64,000 bases of DNA from NCBI GenBank assembly GCA_016707895.1, contig JADJGV010000012.1:122001-186000 (forward strand), in the 5' to 3' direction. The position numbers and the translations under genes are program-made. This document shows, piece after piece, positions 1 through 11,852 of this stretch. Source of the stretch: Myxococcales bacterium. Its GTDB lineage: Bacteria; Myxococcota_A; Polyangia; Haliangiales; Haliangiaceae. Within the stretch, counting starts at the first letter, position 1; each line of letters opens with the position of its first letter. The notes under the pieces were generated by a model. That model made no database searches and was not told the origin of the DNA. It worked only from the letters and a program-made list of their open reading frames with translations.

Positions 1-935
1 AGGTAGTCCTGGATCAGCGTCTCGGCCTCGAGCACCAGCCGGTAGTTGATCGTCACCGGCACCACGTAGATGCGCTTGTGCGCGCCGCCCGCGGCGGCCA
101 GGTTGCCGTAGGCGGTGACGGCGGTGCCCAGGAGCCCGAGCTTCAGGCTCGGCTCGATGACGTTGGAGCGGCAGCGGGTGCCGCCGGGGAAGAACAGCGA
201 GTGGTAGCCGCTCTCGAGGAGGACCGTCGAGTACTCCTTGAGGATGTCCTTGTACAGCTCGAACCGCAGCCGCCGATCGACGCGGTACGCGCCGAGGTTG
301 TGCATGAAGAACGAGATGAACGGGTTGGTGAACAGGTTCTTGCCGGCGCCGTAGGTCACCGGCGGCAGGCCGGCGCGCTCGAGCGCCAGCCCGATCACCA
401 CCGAGTCCATGTTCGACGAGTGGGTCGGGGTGACGACCAGCGTGCCGCGCTCGGCCAGCGCGCGCAGCTCCTCGAGCGGGCCCTCGACCTGGATCCGGCT
501 ATCGAGCTCGGCGAGCAGGCCGCCGACGCCGCCGGTCACGCTCTGCATCGGCGCGAACAGGAAGCCCAGCCCCGGGGTCAGCACCTTGGTCGCGAACCGG
601 TACACCCGCGGATCGAAGTTGCCGACGATGTCCTTGCCGTAGTGCGCCACCAGGTGGCGCAGCTCGCCGGCCAGCGCCGCCGGCGACAGCCCGCCCAGCC
701 GCCCGGCCAGCTCGCGCCAGCGCCCGGCGTCCTTGCCCGCCGCCTCGAGCCGCTTGATCTCGCAGACGCAGACGTCGTTGAGCACGTACTCGAGGGAGGC
801 GTCGCCCCCGTCGGCCGCACGCGCGGTGATGCGCTCGACGACGCGGCGCTCGACCTCGCGCAGCACGCGCTCGCGGTCGGCGTTGAAGCCGTCGAGGCGA
901 CTGCGGGCCTCGAGCACCGGCCGATCGCTCGCCAT
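1..935 (-). CDS. PlsB-like glycerolipid acyltransferase (partial, C-terminus off the left edge)
   Basis: This is a membrane-associated acyltransferase of the glycerol-3-phosphate / 1-acylglycerol-3-phosphate acyltransferase superfamily, which moves fatty acyl groups onto glycerol phosphate. The family blocks are visible in order: HSSNMD (HX4D catalytic motif, residues 172-177), an AYRVDRR segment, FFPGGTRCRS (residues 248-257, the glycerol-phosphate-binding block) and VPVTINY. About 311 codons are present and the reading frame is still open at base 1. The start is the ATG at 933-935, giving MASDRPVLEA. An N-terminal region of about 170 residues before HX4D resembles the PlsB layout more than the short PlsC layout. 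The substrate is not determined. The gene is divergent from recQ. Confidence 0.85.
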   Translation of the reverse strand, partial: MASDRPVLEARSRLDGFNADRERVLREVERRVVERITARAADGGDASLEYVLNDVCVCEIKRLEAAGKDAGRWRELAGRLGGLSPAALAGELRHLVAHYGKDIVGNFDPRVYRFATKVLTPGLGFLFAPMQSVTGGVGGLLAELDSRIQVEGPLEELRALAERGTLVVTPTHSSNMDSVVIGLALERAGLPPVTYGAGKNLFTNPFISFFMHNLGAYRVDRRLRFELYKDILKEYSTVLLESGYHSLFFPGGTRCRSNVIEPSLKLGLLGTAVTAYGNLAAAGGAHKRIYVVPVTINYRLVLEAETLIQDY

Positions 936-1264
936 GCACTACTCATACACCGGGGCCATCGACTCTGCCGATCGGCGCCCACGCAATTTCGGGGGGCCGG
1001 TCGCCCAGCCCCCCTCGCTCCTGGCGTAGGCAGCGAGCCTCCCCCCGGGACGATTTCGTCCATCCCCCCTAGCCGGCCGCCGCGGCCGTGTTAAGGTCGC
1101 TCCACGCGCGGCGCTCGTGCTGGGTACGAGCGACGCGACGGATCGCCCGCCGGGCTCCCGGCAGTGCATCCAACCACTCGACAGACCATGGGATTGCCAT
1201 GGCGGCAGTGGGGCGCGGCTCGAGCATCTGTGGCTTGAGCCGACCCAGGCGAAGGCCAGGATCG
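936..1264. other. Intergenic region between divergent acyltransferase and recQ
   Basis: No convincing gene lies in this 329-base stretch. It holds a degenerate family A double-hairpin element (991-1062, listed separately) and a small hairpin GGACG-ATTT-CGTCC at 1049-1062. The recQ reading frame is open through part of it from a GTG at 1088 and an ATG at 1199. I treat this as upstream sequence because the ATG at 1265 has the better ribosome-binding site. Confidence 0.6.
991..1062 (+). repeat. Family A double-hairpin element, copy A6 (degenerate)
   Basis: Hairpin 1 is GGGGGGCCGG / CCAGCCCCCC with loop TCGC and one C-A mismatch. Hairpin 2 has outer arms CTCGCT / AGCGAG. The tail CCTCCCCCCGGGACG follows. 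The tail and the CTCG...CGAGCC frame match copies A4 and A5. Unlike the other five copies it does not follow a gene end on its own strand, since it lies between two divergent genes. Confidence 0.55.
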
Positions 1265-4468
<3,204 letters not shown>

Positions 4469-4502
4469 CCCGCGCCTCCGCGCCCCGGGTTACACTCTCG
4501 GC

Positions 4503-4988
4503 ATGCTGGCCGAGATCGGGACGATGCAGGTGCGGTCGCGCTCGGCGACCCGCGTGGTCATCGCGATGGGCTGGAGCACCGCGGTCATCGGCTGGGCGGT
4601 CCTGGCGATCGCGCTGTCCGCAGCGTTCGCGCTGGCGCCGACGTCGCGCTGGCTGGCGGGCGTGGCCTGCGCCGTGGCGTTCGCCGCGTGGCTGGTCGCC
4701 ACCGCGCGCCACCGCCTCGAGTTCGACCGCGACGACGGCGTCCTGCGGATCGAGCGCCGGATCGCCGGCCTCGGCACCCGCGCGGTCGTGCCGCTGTTCC
4801 ACCTGCGCGCCGTCGTGGTGCGCCGCAAGCGCCACGGCGACGGCTTCGTCGCCGCGCTCGAGCGCCGCAACGGCGAGCCGATCGTGATCGACAGCGGCGA
4901 GCGCGCGGCGCCGCTCTACGAACTGGTGCGCACGATCGCCGACGTGACCGATCTTCGGCTGGTCTACGACACGACCGCGGCCTCGTGA
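4503..4988 (+). CDS. Small membrane protein with two N-terminal transmembrane helices
   Basis: 161-aa protein of unknown function. After a short basic N-terminus, two hydrophobic segments (about residues 20-45 and 52-67) are followed by a soluble region of about 95 residues. That region is rich in alternating beta-like stretches (LEFDRDDGVLRIERR, AVVPLFHLRAVVVRRK), reminiscent of bacterial PH-like domains seen after paired helices. That assignment is by shape only. It lies 34 bases after recQ on the same strand and 40 bases before a lipoprotein gene. The start is the ATG at 4503. Confidence 0.8.
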   Translation: MLAEIGTMQVRSRSATRVVIAMGWSTAVIGWAVLAIALSAAFALAPTSRWLAGVACAVAFAAWLVATARHRLEFDRDDGVLRIERRIAGLGTRAVVPLFHLRAVVVRRKRHGDGFVAALERRNGEPIVIDSGERAAPLYELVRTIADVTDLRLVYDTTAAS

Positions 4989-5028
4989 TCGTGACCGCGC
5001 CCGCCTGGGCGGTGTAGCCTGCCGGCCG

Positions 5029-5652
5029 ATGCGCCGCTGCCTCGTGCTCACCGTCGTCCTCCTCGGCTGCTCGACCAAGAAGGCCGCGCCGCCACCGCCC
5101 GAGGCCGAGGGGCCGCGCGGCACGCTGGTCGGCATCGACCCCGATCGCTGGGGCTGCGAGGTCGTCGCCACCGTCGCCGCCGTCGGCGAGGTCGTGGCCG
5201 GCCCGGTGCGCCAGATCGAGGGCTCGCTCGCGCCGCCCCGGGGCGTGCCCAAGCCGTGCAACTACGTCCTCGAGGCGCCCACCGGCGTCGAGGCGTGGAC
5301 CTGGGACCTCGACTGCCGCAAGGGCGCGCTGGCCACCGCCGAGACGCTGTGGAAGCAGTACTCCGACCAGAACGCGGCGCTGGTGGCCGCGGCGTCCGAC
5401 GCCGGCGAGGCCGAGCGCAAGGACGACGCCGGGGTGATCCACGCCCCGCCGCCGCCGGCGCAGGAGGTCGCGGTCGGCGCCAAGGGGCTCGACCACAACG
5501 GCCAGGCGCTGCTGTTCGTCGACGACGACACCCCGTGCTACGGCCGCATCGTCGGCCCCGACCCGGCGCGCCGGCTCGCGCTCGCGCAGCTGATCGCCAA
5601 GAACCTCCGCCCCGCGACCGCGCCGATGGAACCGCGCGCCGCCGGGAAGTAG
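5029..5652 (+). CDS. Hypothetical lipoprotein
   Basis: 207-aa predicted lipoprotein. The N-terminus MRRCLVLTVVLLGCS carries a short hydrophobic core and a lipobox (LLGC, Cys14). It is followed by a Lys/Pro-rich spacer (KKAAPPPPEAEG) and a globular domain with paired cysteines and a Trp-rich segment (VEAWTWDLDC). I do not recognise the domain. It lies 27 bases upstream of the M16 protease pair on the same strand, so co-transcription is plausible. Confidence 0.8.
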   Translation: MRRCLVLTVVLLGCSTKKAAPPPPEAEGPRGTLVGIDPDRWGCEVVATVAAVGEVVAGPVRQIEGSLAPPRGVPKPCNYVLEAPTGVEAWTWDLDCRKGALATAETLWKQYSDQNAALVAAASDAGEAERKDDAGVIHAPPPPAQEVAVGAKGLDHNGQALLFVDDDTPCYGRIVGPDPARRLALAQLIAKNLRPATAPMEPRAAGK

Positions 5653-5679
5653 CCGCCCCCTCTGCCTGGTTGCCCCCCC

Positions 5680-7032
5680 ATGCGCACGCTGCTCCTGTCC
5701 GCCGTCCTGGCGCTCGCCGCGACGCCGGCGATCGCCGGCCCCCAGGCCGCCCTGCCGGTCGAGCACTACCGGTTGGCTAACGGCCTCGAGGTCATCCTCG
5801 CGCCCGACCCGAGCGTCACCAGCGCGATGGTCGAGGTCTGGTACCACGTCGGGTCCAAGGACGAGGTGCTCGGCAAGTCGGGCTTCGCCCACCTGTTCGA
5901 GCACCTGATGTTCGAGGGCAGCAAGCACGTGCCCGAGGGCCAGTTCGACGTGCTGCTCGAGAGCGCCGGCGGCTGGAACAACGGCACCACCAACAACGAC
6001 CGCACCACCTACTTCGAGCAGGTGCCGGGCAACCAGCTGCCGCTCGCGCTGTGGCTCGAGGCCGATCGCATGGCCGGCCTGTGGGACGCGATGAACGCCG
6101 ACGTCCTGGCCAACCAGCGCGACGTCGTCAAGAACGAGCGGCGCCAGAGCTACGAGAACCGCCCCTACGGCGTCGCGGCGTTGACGATCCAGCAGGCGCT
6201 GTGGCCCAAGGGCCACGGCAACTGGAACCTGACGATCGGCACGATGACCGATCTCGACGCCGCCAGCCTGGCCGACGTCGAGGCGTTCTGGCGCACGTAC
6301 TACGTGCCGTCCAACGCGACGCTGCTGGTCGCCGGCCGCTTCGATCCCGCCGCGACCCGCGCGCGGATCGAGCGGCTGTTCGGGTGGATGCCGACCAAGC
6401 CGGCGCCGGCCGGGCGCACCCTCGACGCGCCGGTCGCGCCGCTGGCACAGCAGGTCGCGCTCGAGGCCACCGACAAGGTCGCGGTACCCAAGGTCATCGT
6501 CACGGTGCGCGCCCCCGAGGCCAGCGCCCCCGGCCTGGTCGACCTCGAGGTCGCGACCCAGATCCTCGGCGGCGGCAAGACCAGCCGGCTGTACAAGCGG
6601 CTGGTGTGGAAGGACCGGCTGGCCACCGACGCCTACGCGTACCTCAACCCGCAGTTCCTCGGCAGCGAGCTGCAGATCGAGGCGGTGGCGCGCCCCGGCG
6701 TGACCGCCGAGGCGCTGCGCGCGGCGCTGCTCGACGAGGTCGCCGCGTTCACCGCCGCGCCGCCCAGCCCGGCCGAGGTCGAGCGCGCGCGCCGGTTGAT
6801 CGAGGTCGGCCTGCTGTCGACGCTCGAGAACCTGGCCTCGCGCATCAACCAGCTCGCCGACTGGGCCGCGTACTTCGGCGACCCCGACCACCTCGCCGAG
6901 ACCCAGGCCGCGCTGGCCGCGGTGACGCCGGCGTCGGTGGCCGCCGCCGCCGGGCGCTGGCTGCGCGTCGACGCCGCGGTGGTCATGGTGGTGCGGCCCG
7001 AGCCGGCCGCCGCGGCCGGAGGTGCCCCGTGA
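5680..7032 (+). CDS. M16-family zinc metallopeptidase, catalytic subunit
   Basis: 450-aa secreted insulinase-type peptidase. A signal peptide (MRTLLLSAVLALAATPAIAG) precedes the M16 N-terminal domain. The inverted zinc motif HLFEH is at residues 71-75 and the third ligand is probably E153 in KNERRQSYEN. The C-terminal half is the non-catalytic M16 repeat (ILGGGKTSRLYKRL). Its stop overlaps the start of the next M16 gene by 4 bp (GTGA), the usual arrangement for a heterodimer of active and inactive subunits, as in PqqL-like and mitochondrial-processing-peptidase-like pairs. Periplasmic proteolysis is the inferred role. Confidence 0.93.
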   Translation: MRTLLLSAVLALAATPAIAGPQAALPVEHYRLANGLEVILAPDPSVTSAMVEVWYHVGSKDEVLGKSGFAHLFEHLMFEGSKHVPEGQFDVLLESAGGWNNGTTNNDRTTYFEQVPGNQLPLALWLEADRMAGLWDAMNADVLANQRDVVKNERRQSYENRPYGVAALTIQQALWPKGHGNWNLTIGTMTDLDAASLADVEAFWRTYYVPSNATLLVAGRFDPAATRARIERLFGWMPTKPAPAGRTLDAPVAPLAQQVALEATDKVAVPKVIVTVRAPEASAPGLVDLEVATQILGGGKTSRLYKRLVWKDRLATDAYAYLNPQFLGSELQIEAVARPGVTAEALRAALLDEVAAFTAAPPSPAEVERARRLIEVGLLSTLENLASRINQLADWAAYFGDPDHLAETQAALAAVTPASVAAAAGRWLRVDAAVVMVVRPEPAAAAGGAP

Positions 7033-8546
7033 AGCGCGTCGCCGTCGCCGCGCTCGCGATCGCCGCCTGCTGCCCGACGCCGCCGCGCGCCGCGTCGCCC
7101 TCGATCGCCACCCGGCCGCCCCCGGTCGAGCCCGGCCCCACCCAGCCGACGCCGCCGCCGGCCCCGCCGCCGCTCGACTGGAGCGCCGCCGGCGTCGACT
7201 GGACCGCACCGCCGCCCGCCGATCCCGAGGTGGCGTTCGCGCCGCCGGTGCCGACCGAGCTCCGGCTCAGCAACGGCGCCCGGGTGCTGGTGGTCGAGAA
7301 CCATCGCCTGCCGCTGGTCAGCGTGCGGATCGCGATCGAGTCGGCCGGGGCCCGCAGCGATGGCGCCCTGCTCGGCCTGGCCGCGCTGACCGCCGATCTG
7401 CTCGACGAGGGCGCCGGCGCCCGCTCGGCGCTCGAGCTGCCCGAGGAGCTCGCGCGGCTGGGCGCGTCGCTCACCGTCGGCGCCGGCGCCGACGCCACCG
7501 AGCTCACCCTCGACACGCTGGCCGCGACGCTGGGCCCGTCGCTGGCGCTGACCGCCGACGTGCTGATGCGGCCCCGGCTCACCGCCGACGACTTCGCGCG
7601 GATCAAGGCCGAGCGCCTCGCCGATCTCGCGCTGCGCGTCGATCAACCCACCGCGATCGCGCGGCTGGTGTTCAACCGCGTGGTCTACGGTCGCCACCCG
7701 TACGCGCCGCCGATCGAGGGCGAGGTCGCGACGGTCGGCAAGATCCAGGCGGCCGACGTCACCAAGTTCTTCCGCGCCCACTACGGCCCGGCCGCGGCGA
7801 CGATCGTCGTGGTCGGCGACGTGACCGTGGCCGACGCCCGCGGCGCGCTCGAGGCGGCGCTCGGCCGGTGGACCGGCAAGGCGGCCCGGCCCAAGCGCCC
7901 GGCCGCGCCGGCGGCCGCCGCGCCCACGCTCGCGTTCATCGATCGGCCCGGCGCCCCGCAGAGCGTCGTCGCGCTCGGCCGGCTCGGCCCCGACGCCACC
8001 GACCCGGCGCAGGCCGCGCACGACCTGGTCAACACGGCGCTCGGCGGCAGCTTCGCGTCGCGGCTCAACAGCGCGCTGCGCGAACAGAAGGGCTACACCT
8101 ACGGCGTCGGCTCGCAGTTCATCCGCAACCAGTGGGCCGGCACCTGGCGGGTGTTCTCGCAGATCCGCACCGACGTCACGGCGCCGGCGATCAAGGACGC
8201 GCTGGCGATCATCGCCGCCACCGCCGGCGCGCCGCTGCCGGCCGAGGAGCTGGCCAAGACCAAGGCGCTGATCATCCGCGGGCTGCCGCAGGGCTTCGAG
8301 ACCAACGCCGGCATCGCCGGCGCCTACCTCGGGCTCGCGCTCGACGGCCGGCCGCTCACCTACTACCGCGACCTCCCCGCGGCGCTGGCCGCGGTCACCG
8401 GCGACGCCGGCCAGCGCGCCGCCGCCGCGGCGTGGCACGATCTGACGATCGTCGTGGTCGGCGACTGGGCGGCGGTCGGCGCCGACCTCGCCGCGCTCGG
8501 GCTGCCGATCGTGCGCTACGACGCCGACGGCCACGCGCGCCCGTGA
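7029..8546 (+). CDS. M16-family peptidase-like partner subunit lacking the zinc motif
   Basis: 505 aa, GTG start translationally coupled to the catalytic M16 gene. The N-terminus (VKRVAVAALAIAACC) looks like a signal or lipoprotein signal, followed by a Pro-rich linker of about 60 residues. The M16 fold is recognisable (LSNGARVLVVENHRLPLVSV, LGGSFASRLNSALREQKGYTYG). Where HXXEH should be there is GLAALTADLLDEG, so no zinc site. The Arg/Tyr substrate-binding motif REQKGYTYG is intact. This is the classical non-catalytic partner that completes the M16 chamber. Its last codons overlap the MATE gene start. Confidence 0.92.
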   Translation: MKRVAVAALAIAACCPTPPRAASPSIATRPPPVEPGPTQPTPPPAPPPLDWSAAGVDWTAPPPADPEVAFAPPVPTELRLSNGARVLVVENHRLPLVSVRIAIESAGARSDGALLGLAALTADLLDEGAGARSALELPEELARLGASLTVGAGADATELTLDTLAATLGPSLALTADVLMRPRLTADDFARIKAERLADLALRVDQPTAIARLVFNRVVYGRHPYAPPIEGEVATVGKIQAADVTKFFRAHYGPAAATIVVVGDVTVADARGALEAALGRWTGKAARPKRPAAPAAAAPTLAFIDRPGAPQSVVALGRLGPDATDPAQAAHDLVNTALGGSFASRLNSALREQKGYTYGVGSQFIRNQWAGTWRVFSQIRTDVTAPAIKDALAIIAATAGAPLPAEELAKTKALIIRGLPQGFETNAGIAGAYLGLALDGRPLTYYRDLPAALAAVTGDAGQRAAAAAWHDLTIVVVGDWAAVGADLAALGLPIVRYDADGHARP

Positions 8547-9913
8547 CCACCGGCGGCGGCGAGCTCGCGGCGCAGGCCCGCCTGGCCGCGCCGCTGGCGG
8601 CGCAGCAGGTCGGCATGGTCGCGATGGGCGTGGTCGACACCGCGCTGCTCGGCCGCTTCGACGCCGACGCGATGGCCGGCGCCGGCATCGGCACCGCCCT
8701 GCTGTTCGCGCTGTCGTGCCTCGGCATCGGCGCGCTGCTCGGGCTCGACCCGCTGATCGCGCAGGCCATCGGCGCCGGCGAGCGCGCGCGCACGCCGCGG
8801 CTGCTCGCGGTCGGCGTGCGCGTGGCCGTGCAGCTCGGGCTGGCGCTGACGCTGGTGGTGCTGGCGGCGCCGGTCGCGCTGCGGCTGGGCGGCGTCGATC
8901 CGGCGGTCGCGGGCCACGCGGCGGTGTACATCTACGCCCGCGCGCTGGGCGTCGTGCCGATGCTGGTGCAGGTGGCGCTGCGCGCGTTCTTGCAGGCCCA
9001 CGGCCACACCCGCCCGATGCTGGTGGCGGCGATCGTCGGCAACGTCGCCAACGCGGTGCTCGACTGGATCCTGATCTTCGGCGACGACGGCCTCGCCGAC
9101 CTCGGGCTGCCGCGGGTCGGGCTGCCGCCGCTGGGCGCGCTGGGCGCCGCGCTCGCGACCACCGCGGTGACGTTCGTGCTGCTGCTCATCTACGCCCGCG
9201 CGATCGCCGAGGTTAGGCGCGGGCTGCCGCCGCCGCTCGCCGACGAGCCGCCCGCCGCGATCCGCCGCGCGATCCTGCGCCTCGGCGGGCCGATCGGCCT
9301 GCAGCTGTTCGCCGAGGTCGCGGCGTTCGCGCTGGCCGCGGTGCTGGCCGGCCGGCTCGGCGCGGTGCCAGCCGCGGCGCACCAGATCGCGCTGCAGCTG
9401 TCGAGCGTGTCGTTCGCGATCGCGCTCGGCATCGGCGGCGCGGCCGCGACCCGAGTCGGGCTGGCGATCGGCGCCGGCGACCACCGCCGGGCCCGCCACG
9501 CCGCGCTGACCTCGCTCGGGCTCGGCGCGATCGTCATGTCGTCGTCGGCGGCGTTGTTCGTGCTGGCGCCCGGGCCGCTGGCCGCGCTGTTCGGCGCCCG
9601 GGTCGAGGTCGCCGCCAGCGCGGCGACGCTGGTGCAGATCGCCGCGGTGTTCCAGCTTTCCGACGGCGCCCAGGCCATCGCCGCGGGCGCGCTGCGCGGC
9701 GCCGGCGACACCCGGGCCGCGTTCGTCGCCAACCTGATCGGCCACTACGCGATCGGCCTGCCGGTGGCGCTGCTCGCCGCCTTCACGTTCGACCAGGGCG
9801 CGCCCGGCCTGTGGTGGGGCCTGACCGCGGGCCTCACCGGCACCGCGATCGCGCTGCTGGCGCGGCTGGCGTGGCTGACCCGCCGCCCGGTCGCGCGGGC
9901 GACGATTGGCTGA
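8543..9913 (+). CDS. MATE-family multidrug/toxin efflux transporter
   Basis: 456-aa inner-membrane antiporter. About twelve hydrophobic helices in two homologous halves, beginning LAAPLAAQQVGMVAMGVVDTALLG and repeating in the second half with GPIGLQLFAEVAAFALAAVLAG. The conserved MATE element GALRGAGDTRAAFVANLIGHY is near residue 390. The GTG start at 8543 overlaps the preceding M16 gene by 4 bp, so the three genes probably form one transcript. Substrate unknown; sodium- or proton-coupled drug export is typical of the family. Confidence 0.92.
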   Translation: MTTGGGELAAQARLAAPLAAQQVGMVAMGVVDTALLGRFDADAMAGAGIGTALLFALSCLGIGALLGLDPLIAQAIGAGERARTPRLLAVGVRVAVQLGLALTLVVLAAPVALRLGGVDPAVAGHAAVYIYARALGVVPMLVQVALRAFLQAHGHTRPMLVAAIVGNVANAVLDWILIFGDDGLADLGLPRVGLPPLGALGAALATTAVTFVLLLIYARAIAEVRRGLPPPLADEPPAAIRRAILRLGGPIGLQLFAEVAAFALAAVLAGRLGAVPAAAHQIALQLSSVSFAIALGIGGAAATRVGLAIGAGDHRRARHAALTSLGLGAIVMSSSAALFVLAPGPLAALFGARVEVAASAATLVQIAAVFQLSDGAQAIAAGALRGAGDTRAAFVANLIGHYAIGLPVALLAAFTFDQGAPGLWWGLTAGLTGTAIALLARLAWLTRRPVARATIG

Positions 9914-9946
9914 CCGGGCGCGGCCGGCCGATGTTATGAGGCGGGG

Positions 9947-11614
9947 ATGGGACCTCGCCTCGCCGCCGTGGGGATCGCGCTCGCGCTCGTCGCCTGTGGT
10001 GACGACGGCGGCGGCGCCCCCGACGCTCGCCCGACCGGCACCGCCCGCGTCACCGTCAGCCGCTACGACCTCGACTTCGATCTCGGCGCCCGCGCCGGCA
10101 CCGCCCGGGTCACGCTGCGGCTGGTCGACGCCGGCGACTGCGTGCAGCTGTCGTCGCGCAACCCCGGCGTCGATCTGGCGTCGGTGACGCTGGGCGACGC
10201 GCCCGCCACCGCCACCACCGACGGCTTCACGCTCACCGCGTGCGGCGCCGGCTGGGCGGCCGGCACCGAGGTCGTGCTCGGCGCGGCGCTGACGCTGGCG
10301 CCCGGCACCTGGACGCCGAGCCAGGTCGGCTTCTCGGTCACCAACGACGCCGGCGGCAAGCCGCTGACCTACCTCTTGTCGTGGGTGCAGCAGTGCGATC
10401 GCCTGCTGCCGTGCGACGCCAGCCCCGGCGTGTTCGCGCGCTACGCCTTCACGATCCACCACGCGGCCGACACCACCGTGCTGTGCCCGGGCCAGCGCAC
10501 CGCCGCCGCCGACGTCACGACCTGCGCGTTCGAGCACGACGGCGGCCCCACCTACTCCACCGTCGGCGTGATCGCGTCGCCGTCGTGGACCACCACCGAC
10601 CTCGGCGACTGGGGCGGCGTCCGCGCGACGCTGTTCGATCGCCCGGGCTCGGGCATCGCGCCGCGGCTCGACGCCGCGTACCACCGCGCCTTCCTGGCGT
10701 GGATGGTGGCGCGCTTCGGCCCGTACCCCTACGGCGGCGAGCTGCGCGTCGCCAGCGGCCCCACCTACTGGAGCGGCTTCGAGCACCCCGGCAACATCGT
10801 GCTCGCCGACGCGCTCGGCCGCACCACCAACTCGGCGTACACCCGCCCGGTCGGCCACGTCCTCAACCACGAGCTCGCGCACCAGTGGGCCGGCGATCAG
10901 ACGACGCTCGCCGGCACCTACGACTTCGTCTGGAAGGAGGCGATGGCCGAGTACCTGTCGTTCGCCTACGAGGACGAGACCGAGCCCGCGGTCGCGCTGA
11001 TGACGGCGCAGGCCTGGAAGAACTTCTCGGTCGGCGCCAGGTACCACCCGGTGCCCGAGGACGCGCCCCGGCCGGCGCTGTTGCAGTACTACGGCGAGGT
11101 CTACGGGCCAGGCCCGATGATCCTGTTCCGCCAGCTCGAGGCGCTGACCTCGCGCGCGGCGGTGATCGACGCGCTCAAGCTGGTGCTGGGCCGCCAGCGC
11201 GCGCTGTCGGTCGACGAGGTGCTGGCCGCGCTCGAGCAGACCACCGGCCTCGACCTCGATCGCTACGCCGACGTCTGGCTGCGCGGCGCCGGCGCGCCGA
11301 CCTGGCCCACGTTCCGCGTCACCGTCACCGGCGACGCGCCGAGCCAGCAGGTCACGGTCGACGAGGTCACGCCCGGCGGCGTGCTGCACGGCTGCAACTT
11401 CTCGATCGGGCTGCGCGGCGCGGGCGGCGAGACCGCCAAGGCGTGGATCGAGCGCGGCGTCGACGGCGCGGCCACCGTCACCGTGCCCACCGGCGTCGCC
11501 TGGACCGTCACCTCGACCTCGCTCGACGTCGACGCGCAGTGCCTGGCGTACCCAGCGGCGGCCGCCGCCCCCGCCGCGCGCCACCCCGACGGCTGGACGC
11601 CCTGGCGCCCGTGA
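9947..11614 (+). CDS. M1-like (gluzincin) metallopeptidase lipoprotein
   Basis: 555 aa. The N-terminus MGPRLAAVGIALALVACGDD has a lipobox (LVAC), so it is predicted to be membrane-anchored outside the cytoplasm. The zinc motif HELAH (residues 308-312) is followed after exactly 18 residues by the third ligand Glu331 in WKEAMAEYLSF, the HEXXH-X18-E signature of aminopeptidase-N-like enzymes. A family-like beta-sandwich precedes it, and WSGFEHPGNIVLAD replaces the usual GAMEN exopeptidase motif. The altered GAMEN (GFEHP) leaves exopeptidase activity uncertain. It lies 33 bases after the MATE gene. Confidence 0.88.
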   Translation: MGPRLAAVGIALALVACGDDGGGAPDARPTGTARVTVSRYDLDFDLGARAGTARVTLRLVDAGDCVQLSSRNPGVDLASVTLGDAPATATTDGFTLTACGAGWAAGTEVVLGAALTLAPGTWTPSQVGFSVTNDAGGKPLTYLLSWVQQCDRLLPCDASPGVFARYAFTIHHAADTTVLCPGQRTAAADVTTCAFEHDGGPTYSTVGVIASPSWTTTDLGDWGGVRATLFDRPGSGIAPRLDAAYHRAFLAWMVARFGPYPYGGELRVASGPTYWSGFEHPGNIVLADALGRTTNSAYTRPVGHVLNHELAHQWAGDQTTLAGTYDFVWKEAMAEYLSFAYEDETEPAVALMTAQAWKNFSVGARYHPVPEDAPRPALLQYYGEVYGPGPMILFRQLEALTSRAAVIDALKLVLGRQRALSVDEVLAALEQTTGLDLDRYADVWLRGAGAPTWPTFRVTVTGDAPSQQVTVDEVTPGGVLHGCNFSIGLRGAGGETAKAWIERGVDGAATVTVPTGVAWTVTSTSLDVDAQCLAYPAAAAAPAARHPDGWTPWRP

Positions 11615-11852
11615 GGCGCGTCGCGACGTGCGGTGAAGCTATGCGGGCGTCACGAGTGTGAGCGACCGCACCCGTCGGCGAGGACGCGATCGGTCACGCG
11701 CCGGGTAATTCGCCGGCGCCGCGCCTGCGGGTCCGGGCCGATCGTGTACTCTCCGCCGCAATCGGGGGTGGCCGCGCGTAAGCAAGCCGGCTCCCCCACG
11801 TTGTGGATGACCGGACTTCGCGCCGGCGATCAATACTGAGAAGGAGCCTGGA

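Noticed and set aside
936..1264. tRNA or other structured RNA gene in the divergent gap
   Set aside because: I saw hairpins belonging to a family A relic, but no cloverleaf or known RNA signature. No tRNA or rRNA was seen elsewhere either.
7029..8546. Second M16 gene as an inactivated pseudogene
   Set aside because: Loss of HXXEH with intact partner motifs and translational coupling is the normal non-catalytic subunit of M16 heterodimers.
11633..11839. 68-codon frame upstream of the Cys-rich lipoprotein
   Set aside because: Arg-rich sequence without ribosome-binding site, codon bias or recognisable domain; treated as intergenic.
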